Part shown: positions 9,235-19,100 of the stretch, in pieces
Numbering within the stretch: the stretch's first letter is position 1
Layout: every line of letters begins with the position of its first letter
From: Ophiosphaerella korrae
Taxonomy: Eukaryota; Ascomycota; Dothideomycetes; Pleosporales; Phaeosphaeriaceae
Assembly (NCBI GenBank): GCA_028456385.1
Contig: JALNQF010000540.1
Coordinates: 1 to 24,326, forward strand
DNA: 24,326 bases
Direction of reading: 5' to 3'
Notes under the pieces: generated by a model
What the model saw: the letters and a program-made list of their open reading frames with translations, nothing else
The model's database searches: none
What the model was told of the DNA's origin: nothing
Position numbers and translations under genes: made by a program

Positions 9235-9663
9235 TATTATAGGTGTAACAAGAGAAATAGAGATAGAACTAATTAGTCCTAACTTAGGTGCTAACAAAGT
9301 ATAAGACAAGTAAGGTAACAACTTTAATTAGGAAACTATATATAATTAGGATACCTAGCGTAATCTATAATCTATAGACTCTTAGTATTAATAGATTATA
9401 GATTAGAATAATCTATAATCTATTAGTCTTAGTAACTATAGATTATAGATTATAATAAGTATATAGTTAGTAATAATACGTATTATTAAGATAGTATTAG
9501 TAATTTAATCCTTTAACTATAGAACGCTAATATAAGATAGTTGTAAAATATCTTCTATTACTTATAAGTTATTATAGATTACTATACAAACTTTTATTAT
9601 TACTTCCTAATCTACTAATACTCTTTAGGTATTAGGAAGTTAACCCTAGTAACACCTATTACA
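9235..9663 (+). repeat. 3' LTR of G1
   Basis: 429 bp, same length as the 5' LTR. It begins TATTATAGGTGTAAC (TG of the 5' copy has become TA) and ends CACCTATTACA. It contains the double hairpin at 9361-9452. Differences from the 5' LTR are overwhelmingly transitions. Confidence 0.93.
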
Positions 9664-9668
9664 CTAGT
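9664..9668. repeat. Target-site duplication of G1 (right)
   Basis: ctagt, identical to 2194-2198. Confidence 0.92.
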
Positions 9669-10332
9669 TCTAGGGTCTTAATAATCTTATAGTTACTAAA
9701 GTATAGCTACTATAATTACTAGAAGAATAATACTAGTAGTAACGTTCTTCTAGCTTATTATAGACTTCCTTTTAGTTAATAATACTTTAAGTATAGCGTA
9801 AGTAAGTAGTATATAAAGTATTATAGTTAGCGTACTTAGTATCTACGCTCTACTTAAAAAGCTAAGCTTAATATATATTACTCTTCTTAATAAACTTTAG
9901 GTAAAGATAGTAAACTATAGTAATAATTACTAAACGTATACTACGTATACGTTAAGTATTTACTATAGTTTATACGAGGATAAATAAAATAATTATAAAA
10001 GAAAAATATTTTTTATATAAGCTCTAGTAAGAGTAAACGTAATTATATAAGTAATAATCTTTTTCTTGTTATTAAAATATAAATAGAATATTATATATAA
10101 GTATAATAATAATAATATACTTAACGCGTAGGTATAGCGCGTAAGGTACGCGAATACTCTTTTCTTTTTATTCTTAAAGGTTTAGGGTTTTATTAAGGTT
10201 ATACTTTAAAGAGCTAGTAAAGATACTAGCTAAAAGAAGAAGCTCTATAATAAAAGTTCTCTAAACACTTAAGACTCTTATAAACTCTAGTACGAGTTAA
10301 GAGAGTAGAGCTAATATACTAAAGATTATAAT
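9669..10332. mobile_element. Element 4 copy A, continuation after the G1 insertion
   Basis: 664 bases that follow directly on 2198 once G1 is removed. How far element 4 really extends is unknown, because copy B leaves the window before this part; the G3 LTR begins at 10333. No protein is recognisable. On the minus strand from about 9895 through the G1 junction to about 1960 one frame has stops of TAA/TAG type only and no visible frameshift. It might be a decayed coding sequence, but I could not assign it. The stretch also holds a palindrome (9911-9972) and a small CG-rich cluster (about 10123-10157). Confidence 0.45.
9911..9972. repeat. Imperfect 62-bp palindrome
   Basis: The outer arms taaactatagtaa (9911-9923) and ttactatagttta (9960-9972), and the inner arms acgtatac (9934-9941) and gtatacgt (9945-9952), form a hairpin with a 3-base loop and a slightly asymmetric middle. 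Lies in the element 4 continuation. Role unknown. Confidence 0.8.
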
Positions 10333-10734
10333 TGTAATAGAGTTACTTACTATTAACTATAAGTAACCTTTATAGTATATTAGTAGATTAAGAAGTAATA
10401 ATAAAAGCGTATATATTAATTAAGTAATAACTATAAATAATAGTTAATTTATATATACAATATTAAGTATTAGCGTTCTAGGTTAAAGATTAGATTACTA
10501 ATACTATCTTAATAATACGTATTACTATTAACTATATACTTGTATTAATCTATTTATATAACCTTATAAAATACCTTAATCTATTATTTATATTTATAGA
10601 TTACTTTATATTACGTATTTAAGTTATAGTTTATTTCTTAATATAGGTTATTACCTTACTTATATTATACTTTGTTAGTACTTAAGTTAGAACTAATTAG
10701 TTCTATCTTGATTTCTCTTGTTTCGCCTATAACA
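10333..10734 (-). repeat. 3' LTR of G3
   Basis: 402 bp, from tgtaatagag to cgcctataaca on the plus strand, which is TGTTATAGGCG...CTATTACA on the element strand. Homologous to the G1/G2 LTRs mainly at the outer parts; the double hairpin is only vaguely visible. Boundaries are inferred from alignment to G1/G2, since its partner LTR is not present. Confidence 0.85.
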
Positions 10735-11420
10735 CTATCTCCTCTTCTAATTAAGTTCTAGTTTCTTTACTCTAGAGCTAAAGTTATTAATCTAGTTTCT
10801 TTATCTATATAGAGTTCCTTATCCTCTTCTTTTATACTTACTAAGTCTACTCTTTATTATCTTTAATTAGTAGATTGTATATTATACTATAGTATTATAA
10901 TATTCTTTTATTCTTGTTATAAATCTTTAAACCCTTTATTAGATTATCTTTCTTTAAAGTATAGTAAGGCTTATAAGGCGTATATTTATACTAATATATA
11001 TTTATCTTATAATCTCTTTAGTATATCTCTAGTAGAATATAAGTTAATAATACTTATTTACGTATCTATACTTATTTGTAATAGAGAGAGCTATTAACTA
11101 TACTTAAAATAAACTATCTAAATAGATTATATAAGCTAAAAAAGAATATAATTAGATTCTAAGTATATAAGTAAAGAATTATACTTATTTAGTTTATCTT
11201 TAGAAGATAAAGGCCTTAAATAATACAAAGTCTATTAAAGAAGCTATTTTCTTAGAGTCTAAGCTTAATTTTAAGGCTATAGTAGAGGCTACTCTAGCTT
11301 CTATTATATTAGGTATTCTTACTATCTCTCTATCTAGTAGTAGTACTATAGACTTTCTTAGTTTACTATAAGGCGTTCTAGAGAGTTTTAACTTTATAAC
11401 TCCTCTAGTTTCTTAAAGTA
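10735..11420 (+). other. Conserved antisense reading frame in G3
   Basis: Plus strand, opposite to pol. 10867-11094 has no stop for 76 codons and ends N-R-E-S-Y before TAA, as in G1 and G2. A second frame from about 11085 reads A-I-N-Y-T-Q, then K-I-K-A-L-N-N near 11208 and S-L-S-S-S-S further on. The homologous G2 stretch is longer by about 12 bases between these blocks, with the frame kept. Stops in this second frame are TAA/TAG, mostly at Gln positions. Function unknown. Confidence 0.45.
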
Positions 11421-13934
11421 ATTAAGGTTATCTTCTAGTTTCTATATATTTTCCTATAGTTACCCTTTCTTATCTATTCCTCTCTATTTTACTAGATAGT
11501 AATTCCTTTTATTATAGAATTAGTATTATAAGATTTTTTTAACTTTCTAATCTTTTTATTCTTTATACGTAACTACTTTGTATACTAGTAGTTCTATTTT
11601 TTATAGTACTTTCTATAGTAGTACTACGTAGAATATTAAGTATATCCTTATTTTATCTAGTAGTCTTAGTTTAAATATAACTAGTGTAACTTTCTTTTCT
11701 ACTATATATAGTCTTATCTTAATATAATCTAGTTTTAAACTTAATTATTTAATCTTAATATTTCTTTATATTAACTATACTTTTTCCCTCTCTTTAAATT
11801 AAGGTCTCTCTTAGTATTTCTTATTATAGTACTTTAATATTTAATTCTATAAGAATTCTACGTCCTATTATAGTTAATTATATATTTCTTTAAGTCTATT
11901 TATAAAGTTTTCTTTTCTTAGAGACTAAGATACTTTAGATCTTAGTATCTAGTATATATTAGGTTTAAATCTATAGTTTATAAAAAAAGGTAATACTCTT
12001 ATTACTATATTCTTTACGCTATTATATACTAACTATGCTATAGGTAGTAATTTTACCTAATTTTTCTAGTTATCGTTAAAGTAGTATCTTAAATACTATT
12101 CTACTATTTAATTTATATATTCTAATTATTTATCTATCTATAGATAATACACTATTAATATTGTATAATTAATTCCTAATTATACTATTATTATTCGCTA
12201 TAGTTTTAATATAAATCTTATATCTTTATCTATAATAATCTAATCTAAGATACTATACTAGTTAATTATAGTTCCTAGAACCTAGTATATAGTAACTTCT
12301 ATCCTACTTTTCTCTTTATATAGTCTAAAGTATAAATACTTTATAAGCTTATTACTATTATTAAGATACTATTATATTTTATTCCTAATATTAAGTCCTT
12401 TAATTTAGGTAGCTTTATAATAAAGTCTATTATAATAACTCTCTAGAGTTATTTTAGTACTTTAACTAGTTATAGTATTATATATAGTGCGTATCTACTA
12501 TACTTATTTCTATAGTATTCTATATAGTCTTATAGTACTTTTATTACTAGTTATCTTACTTTTAGAATATAATAATCTCTTAAAAGCCTATCTAGTATTT
12601 TATTAATCTTTTAGTATCTATATACTAGTAGTTTATAAAATTATTATATAAATTCTCTTTATATTTTACTTAAGATATATATTCTTTTATATACTTTTAT
12701 AAGTCTTTCTTAGATTATAAGTTTTTCTATTTCTTTAGAAGTTTTTTCTATTTCTTTCTAAATCTATTTATCTAGCTTACTACTTTTTCTCTTAAGTGTT
12801 ATAGCTATTCTAAGTATATTTAGGACTAAATATCGTTCTTTATTCTTAACTAGAACTATACTAGTAGTATTTACTTTTTTTTATAAGTCTAGTCTTCTAC
12901 TTAAAGTATTTACTAACTAATTATCTTTAATCTTAGTATATATAATCTTAAAATTAAATATTAATAAATATTCCTACTATCTTATATAGTATTATAATAA
13001 ATCTTTATTTAATATAAATCTTATAAGATTTTTATAGTCTATATAGACTCTTATTTAGTACTTTACTCTTTATAGGTATACTCTCTATTACTTAAATACT
13101 TTATAGATTACTAGTATATCTTTATTATAGATTAAGTAGTTAAGCACTACTAGTTTTATTTTCTTAGAGAAATATTTAACTAAGTATTTCTACTTTATAA
13201 CTAGGTCTTTTTATATTAGTACTATTCTATAGATTAAGTTTAATATATCTATTTTTACTATTACTAGTAAATCTAGGTTATATATTCTAATAACTAGGTT
13301 TTCTATAAACTTTTATTTAATCTAATTAAATACTTTATTATATTCCTAAGTCTATTTAAATAGTGTATCCTTCTCTATAAGTTTTATTAATAGTTCTATT
13401 ACCTTAAACAATTCTACTATTAATTTCTTATAAAAATTTACTAACTTATAAAACTATTATACTTTTTATAAGTTTTTTAGTATTAGCTATTTCTAGATTA
13501 CTTTAATCTTATTTAAGTTAATCCTTATATTTCTTAGTTAAATAATAAATCCTAAAAAGTCTATTTTCTTTATATAGAATATATATTTCTTTATTTTAAA
13601 AAATATTTTATTTTCTACTAGTTTTTCTAGTACCTTATATATATATTATACGTGTTCTTCTTCTATTTCTAAGAATAAAAGGATATTATCTAGGTATATA
13701 AATATAAAAGTATCTAGGTATTCTCTTAGAACTATATTTATCTTTTTCTAGAATACTACTAGTATATTTATTAATCTAAAAGGTATAACTATATATTTAA
13801 ATAGTCTATATTACGTTCTAAGTACTATTTTCTATTTATTACCTTTTCTAATTCTAATCTAGTAGTAAGCGTTTTAGATATCTAGTTTTATAAAGATTTA
13901 AGCTTTCTATAGCTTATCTTATATCTTATTTATA
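11358..13934 (-). pseudogene. pol of G3: RT, RNase H, integrase, C-terminal tail
   Basis: Decayed pol on the minus strand. The RT catalytic box reads Y-L-D-N (complement of 13685-13696), as in G1. The integrase region lies around 12700-12050, with a first catalytic Asp block similar to G1 (I-D-F-I) and an H-P-Q region reading Y-L-stop near 12140. It ends near 11358 at the TAA that also ends pol in G1 and G2. A 4-base deletion relative to G2 lies next to the Fot-B insertion point (about 13920-13932). Stops are of the RIP type. The rest of pol continues at 22832-23949. Confidence 0.82.
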
Positions 13935-13991
13935 ACGTATTCTATTAGCGAAGTAGCTATATTACTAAAATAGCTACTTTTTCTTAGTACA
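13935..13991 (+). repeat. Left terminal inverted repeat of Fot-B
   Basis: Begins ACGTATTCTATTAGCGAAG and matches the reverse complement of 22773-22829 over about 57 bp. The outer 33 or so bases are shared with the MITE at 7381-7805. Confidence 0.92.
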
Positions 13992-14014
13992 AAGAATACT
14001 ACGTATAAACAATA

Positions 14015-15056
14015 ATATAGTCTTAATAAAATAATATTTTAACTCTATAAGAAAGTAGAATTTAACTTAGGCTTTAGGCTTATATATTAGGCTATTTTTA
14101 GACTTTATAACGCGCTGCTATAGCTTTAAACGTATAATATTAGTAGCTCTCTACCTAGCTTTATAGAATCCCTTATTAACGCGCTACTTAACTAAACTAC
14201 TAGAAACTTACTATAATAGAAGAGTAAACTATTGTATAGTATATTCTTAACTTTAATTTAAGAGGATTTACCCCCTAGTTATATAAAGTAGTAGATATAG
14301 TAGACAAGCTATTAGTAATACATAGTAGAGAACTAGTTAAGAAGTACTAGCCTACACGCTTTATAGCGCGTATAGATAAGCTTAAGACTACCTTTAGTTA
14401 AGTAAAGGATTACTAAAGAATACTTTAAGAAGATCTAGTAGTTATTAGTAGGTAGTTCTAGCTTATATAGGACATAATAGCAACGTATAGTATTAATCTA
14501 GATAATATCTATAACTTTAATAAGACTAGCTTTTAGATAAGAATAATTAGGTTAATAAAAGTTGTTATAGGCTTAGAGAGGCGTATAAGGCCTAATCTTA
14601 TTTAGCTAAGTAATTACAAGTAAGTTATAGCTATTATAAGTATCTACGCTACTAGCTATATAACCCTACTATTTATTATCTATAAAGGACGTGTCTATAT
14701 CTCTACTTAGTAAAAGGAAATAGATATACTACGTAATTAGAAGATCTCTATTTCTAAGAATAGATAGATAAATAATATACTTAGTCTTAAGTAGTTAAAG
14801 TACTTTAACGTATATACAAAGGCGCGTTAGGTAAAGTTATACTAGCTACTTATCTTAGATAGCTATAAGAGCTACTTAAATTAAGATTTTAAGAACTACT
14901 ACTTTAAAAATAAAATTCTAACACTCTATATACTAGCCTATTTATCTTATATCCTCTAGCTACTTAACATTATCTACTTCTTACTATTAAAGCTTAAGTA
15001 CTCTTAGCGTATACAAGACTTAGTATACTAGCGCGTCTACTATATTAATAAGGAAG
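14015..15056 (+). pseudogene. RIP-inactivated pogo/Fot1-like transposase (copy B), N-terminal part
   Basis: One frame (codon starts congruent to 2 modulo 3) runs from about 14015 to the G2 insertion. Residues around 14042-14230 look like the pogo/CENPB helix-turn-helix (R-A-A-I-A-L-N-V near 14111). A second DNA-binding region with N-L-R-G-F near 14260 follows. The DDE core has Y-N-F-N-K-T-S-F at 14510-14533 (first catalytic Asp now Asn, codon 14519-14521), E-R-R-I-R-P-N-L-I downstream, the second Asp intact in L-D-S-Y (14858-14860), and the third reading Asn (14966-14968) in the decayed Q-P-L-D block. Stops are mostly at Gln or Trp positions. The reading frame is interrupted by G2 shortly after this block and resumes at 22093. 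Confidence 0.9.
15052..15056. repeat. Target-site duplication of G2 (left)
   Basis: ggaag, matched by ggaaa at 22088-22092 (one G-to-A change). The uninterrupted copy Fot-A has the corresponding sequence once. Confidence 0.88.
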
Positions 15057-15483
15057 TATAATAGGCCTCTTGTTATTAACTATAAGTACCTATCTATAGA
15101 GTTAGTAGATTACAAGGTAATAGTAAAAGTCTATATTAAGATCTATAATAACTATAAATAATAGAAGATGTTTTACAACTATCTTGTATTAGCGTTCTAT
15201 AGTTAAAGGATTAAATTACTAATACTATCCTAATAATACGCATTCTACTATCTATATACTTAATATAATCTATAATCTATAGTTACTAAGACTAATAGAT
15301 TATAGATTACTCTAATCTATAATCTATTAATACTAAGAGTTTATAGATTATAGATCGCCCTAGGTATCCTAGTTATATATAGTTTCCTAATTAAAGTTAT
15401 TACTCTACTTATCCTATACTTTGTTAGTGCCTAAGTTAGGATTAATTAGTTCTATCTCGTCTCCTTCTATTACACCTATAATA
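15057..15483 (-). repeat. 3' LTR of G2 (left)
   Basis: 427 bp. Plus-strand ends are tataataggcc and cctataata; on the element strand the original TG...CA ends are mostly converted to TA. It contains the double hairpin (about 15266-15356). It matches 21661-22087 over its full length with transitions only, as far as I could follow. Confidence 0.92.
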
Positions 15484-15497
15484 CTATCTTCTTTTCT
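15484..15497 (-). promoter_or_regulatory. Polypurine tract of G2
   Basis: On the element strand agaaaagaagatag directly precedes the 3' LTR. It is equivalent to 9221-9234 in G1. Confidence 0.78.
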
Positions 15498-15561
15498 AGA
15501 TAGGTCCTCGTTTATCTATCCTAGAACTAGAGTTATTAGTCTAGTTTCTTTATTAATATAG

Positions 15562-15855
15562 AGTTCTTTATCCTCCCTTATACCTATTTTATTTACACGC
15601 TATTACTATCTTTTTACTAATTACGTATTGCGTAATAGTGTTAAAATATTTCCTTGTTCTTATTACGCTTCTCCTAAATTAAACTCTAAGTCTCTTCCTT
15701 ATATTATTTCTATAAATAATAGTAGGGCTTATAAGGCGTGTATTCGTGCGAATATACATAGTTCTTATAACGTATCTAGTGTTTCTCTTTTTAAGTATAC
15801 GTTTATTACACTTATTCTTACGTCTAGGCTTAATAATAATAGGGAAAGCTATTAA
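15562..15855 (+). other. Conserved antisense reading frame in G2, first block
   Basis: Plus strand, opposite to gag-pol, in the 645-bp stretch between pol and the 3' LTR. It is stop-free for 98 codons; an ATG at 15628 would give 75 residues. With a single TAG (15559-15561, also TAG in G3) the frame extends back to 15391 inside the LTR. The residues are rich in Ser, Ile, Leu, Tyr and Asn, with S-I-N-N-S-R-A-Y-K-A near 15706 and N-R-E-S-Y at the end. Homologous frames exist in G1 and G3 with similar residues and no frame-breaking length change. No known domain was recognised. It is not an intact host gene. It may be the first exon or upstream frame of an antisense gene whose second block starts near 15842. 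Confidence 0.5.
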
Positions 15856-16195
15856 CTAAACTTAAGAGAAATTACTATCTTAAATTATAGAGGCTAAAGC
15901 TAAGTATAAGCGTATCTAGGAGCTTACGTAGAGTAAGCTAGTAAAGAATTAAGCTTATCTCTCTTGTCTTTATAAGATAAAAGCCTTAAATAATAAGAAA
16001 TTAGCTAAATAGTTAGTAGCTCTAGAAGCTAAGCTAGACTTAGATAAGGCGTTTAGTATCGTTGTAGTAGGTCTTATATTAGGTAATCCTATTACCTCTC
16101 TATCTAGCGATAGTAATATTAGTTCTCTTAGTTTACTACTAGGCGTTCTAAGGGGTTTTAATTTTAAAACTCTTCTAGTTTCTTAGAGTAGTTAA
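15842..16195 (+). pseudogene. Conserved antisense reading frame in G2, second block
   Basis: A plus-strand frame one base off the previous block. It reads G-K-A-I-N, then T-stop-E-K-L-L-S-stop, I-I-E-A-K-A-K-Y-K-R, then K-I-K-A-L-N-N-K-K-L-A-K and L-E-A-K-L-D-L-D-K, and then a Ser-rich tail before TAA at 16193-16195. Every internal stop is TAA/TAG and so could be a decayed Gln (CAA/CAG). The Lys/Glu/Leu pattern suggests a helical or coiled-coil segment. G1 has nearly the same frame; G3 aligns with a 12-base difference that keeps the frame. The 3' end overlaps the C-terminus of pol on the other strand. Function unknown. Confidence 0.5.
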
Positions 16196-19100
16196 GGTTA
16201 TCTTCTAGTTCCTATATTTTTTCCTATAGTTCTCCTTTCTTATCTATACCTATCTATTTTACTAGGTAGTAGTTCTTACTATTACAGAACTAGTATACTA
16301 GGATTTCTTTAACTTCCTATTCTTCTTATTCTCTATACGTATCTACTTTATACACTAGTAGTTCTACGTTTTATAGTACTATCTTAAGTAGTACTACGTA
16401 GAAGGTTAGGTATATCCTTATTTTATTTAGTAGCTTTAATTTAAATATAACTAGTATAACTTCTTTCTTAATTTTATATAGTCTTATTTTAACGTAGTCT
16501 AGTTTTAAACTAGGTTGTTTACTCTTAATATTCTTTTATACTAACTATACTTTTTCTCCCTCTCTAAATTAAGGTTCCTTTTTATACTTTTTATTGTAGT
16601 ATTTTAGTATTTAGTCTTATAGGAATTCTACGTCTTATCTTAGCTAATTATATATATCTCTAAGTCTATTAGTAAAGTTTTCTCCTCTTAGAGACTAAGA
16701 TACTTTAGTTCTTAGTATTCTATATACGCTAGGTTTAAATCTATAGTTTATAAAGAAAAGTAATACTCTTATTACTATATTCTTTGCACTATTGTATACT
16801 AACTATACTATAGGTAGTAGCTATACCTAATTATTCTAGTTGTAGTTAAGGTAGTATCTTAGGTATTGTTTTAACGTCTAATTCATTTGTTCTAATTATC
16901 TATCTATCTATAAGTAGTACACTATTAATATTATATATTTAATTCCTAATTACGCTATTATTGTTCTCTATAGTTTTAATATAAACCTTATATCTTTATC
17001 TATAATAATCTTATCTAGTAGTCTATATTAACTAATTATAGTTTCTAGAACCTAGTATATAGTAACCTCTATCCTACTTTTCTCTTTATATAGTCTAAAG
17101 TATAAGTACTTTATTAGTTTATCTACTATTATTAGGATTCTATTATATTTAATTCCTAATATTAGATCTTTAGACTTAGGTAACTTTATAATAAAGTCTA
17201 TTATAATAACTCCTTATAGTTATTCTAGTACTTCTACTAGTTGTAGTATTCTATATAGTATATATCTATTATATTTATTTCTCTAATATTCTATATAGTC
17301 TCGTAGTACCTCTATTACTAGCTATCTTACTTTTAGGATATAGTAATCTTATAGTAATCTATTAAGGGTTTTGTTAATCCCCTAGTATCTATATACTAGT
17401 AATTTATAGAATTATTGTATAAATTCTCTTTAAATCTTCTTTAGAATATATATTCTTCTATAGGCTTATATAAGTACTTCTTAAGTCTCTAATTTCTTTA
17501 TTTCTTTAGATACTTCTTACGTTGTTTTCTAAATCTATTTATCTAGCTTACTACTCTTCCTCTTAAGTATTGCGGCTATTTTAAGTATATTTAGGACTAG
17601 GTATCCTTCTTTATTTTTAACTAGAATTATACTAGTAGTATTTACTTCTTTTTGTAAGTCTAGTCTTCTACTAAGGGCGTCTATAAATTAATTATCTTTA
17701 CCCTTTATATATATAATTTCTATATTAAATATTAATAAGAATTCCTTCTATCTTATATAGCGTTATAATAGTTCTTTATTTATTATAAATCCTATAAGAT
17801 TCTTATAGTCTATATAGACCTTTGTTTAGTATTTTACTCCTTATAAATATACTCTCTACTACTTAAATACTTTATAGATTACTAGTATTTCTTTGTTATA
17901 TATTAAGTAGTTAAGCTCTACTAGTTTTATTTTTTTAGAGAAGTATTTAACTAAGTATTCTTTTTTAGTCTTTAGGTCTTCTTGTATTAGTACTATTCTA
18001 TAGACTAAGTTAGATGCGTCTGTTTTTACTATTACTAGTAGGTCTAGGTTATATATTCTAATAACTAGGTTTTCTATAAATTTTCTCTTGATTTTATTAA
18101 ATACTTTATCGCATTTCTTAGTCTATTTAAATAGAGTATCTTTCTTTATAAGTCTTGTTATTAGTTCTATATCTTTAGATTATCTTACTATTAGCTTCCT
18201 ATAAAAGTTTACTAATCTATAAAACTATTATACTTCTCTTAGGTTTTTTAGTATTAGCTATTTGTTAATTAACTTAATCTTTCTTAAATTAATCTTAATC
18301 TTTCCTAGTTCTATAATAAACCCTAGGAAGTCTGTTTCTTTTGTGTAGAATTCGCATTTCCTTATTTTAAGAAATAATTTACTTTCTACTAGCTTTTCTA
18401 GTACCTTATATACGTGTTGTACGTGTTCTTCTTCTATTTCTAAGAATATAAGGATGTCGTCTAAATATACGAATATAAATACGTCTAAGTACTCTCTTAG
18501 TACTATATTAATTCTTTCCTAAAATACTACTAGTATATTTATTAATGTAAAAGGTATAACTATATATTTATATAGTCTATACTATGTTATAAATACTATT
18601 TTCTATTTATCGCCTTTCTTAATTCTAATCTAATAGTAGGTGTTCTAAATATCTAGTTTTATAAAGATCTTTGCTTTTTATAGCCTATCTTATATTGTAT
18701 CTATTTGTAGTAAGGGGTATTAGTTCTTATTTATAACTATATTAGTTTTTCTAAAATCTACGCAAGGCCTTTTATTACTTATCCCTTTCTTATCTACAAA
18801 GATAAGTCTATATACTACTAAGAACTTAGATTCTTATATCTATTCTTTCTTTAGTACGTTTTTAATAAATACTTGTTTAATTTTTAAATCTTCTTCTATC
18901 TTTCTATAAACTAGGCTCTATCCTCTATTTTTTCTTTCTTCTATTTCTATTACTAAATCCTATAGCTAATATTTTAGAAGGTAATCTTTAGGTTCTATAA
19001 GCTATTTTTCCTATTTCTTATACTCTTCTAGGAATTCTCCTTTATATATGTTTGTGTTAGCTTCTAATATATCTTTCTTTAAGTAACTAATTCTTCCTAT

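Larger units (their letters stand above)
2199..9663 (+). mobile_element. G1: complete Ty3/gypsy (chromovirus-like) LTR retrotransposon
   Basis: 7465 bp including a 425-bp MITE. Two 429-bp LTRs (2199-2627 and 9235-9663) flank a gag-pol region on the plus strand in the order gag, protease, RT/RNase H, integrase, chromodomain-like tail. This order (integrase last) defines Ty3/gypsy. The insertion is bracketed by the 5-bp duplication ctagt and splits element 4 copy A. A purine-rich tract sits just before the 3' LTR. The two LTRs have the same length and differ essentially by C/T and G/A changes, as expected from RIP after insertion. It is coding-dead: Gln codons became stops and several Cys, His, Asp and Gly codons were altered. 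Confidence 0.95.
10333..13934 (-). mobile_element. G3: Ty3/gypsy element, 3' part (minus strand), split by Fot-B
   Basis: Diverged relative of G1 and G2 on the minus strand. It shows its 3' LTR (10333-10734), the polypurine tract, the 3' non-pol region, and pol from the C-terminus back into RT. At 13933-13934 it is interrupted at a TA by Fot-B and resumes at 22830. Its other LTR and gag are not in the window because element 4 copy B interrupts it at about 23949. The pentamer before the LTR is ataat (10328-10332); its duplicate should lie beyond the right window edge. It is more divergent from G1/G2 than they are from each other, so it is a distinct subfamily or an older copy. Confidence 0.9.

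Noticed and set aside
15628..15855. 75-residue ORF starting at ATG as an intact host gene
   Set aside because: It lies wholly inside G2, antisense to it, and is only part of a longer conserved frame found in other copies. I treat it as part of a possible element-encoded antisense gene, not as a host gene.
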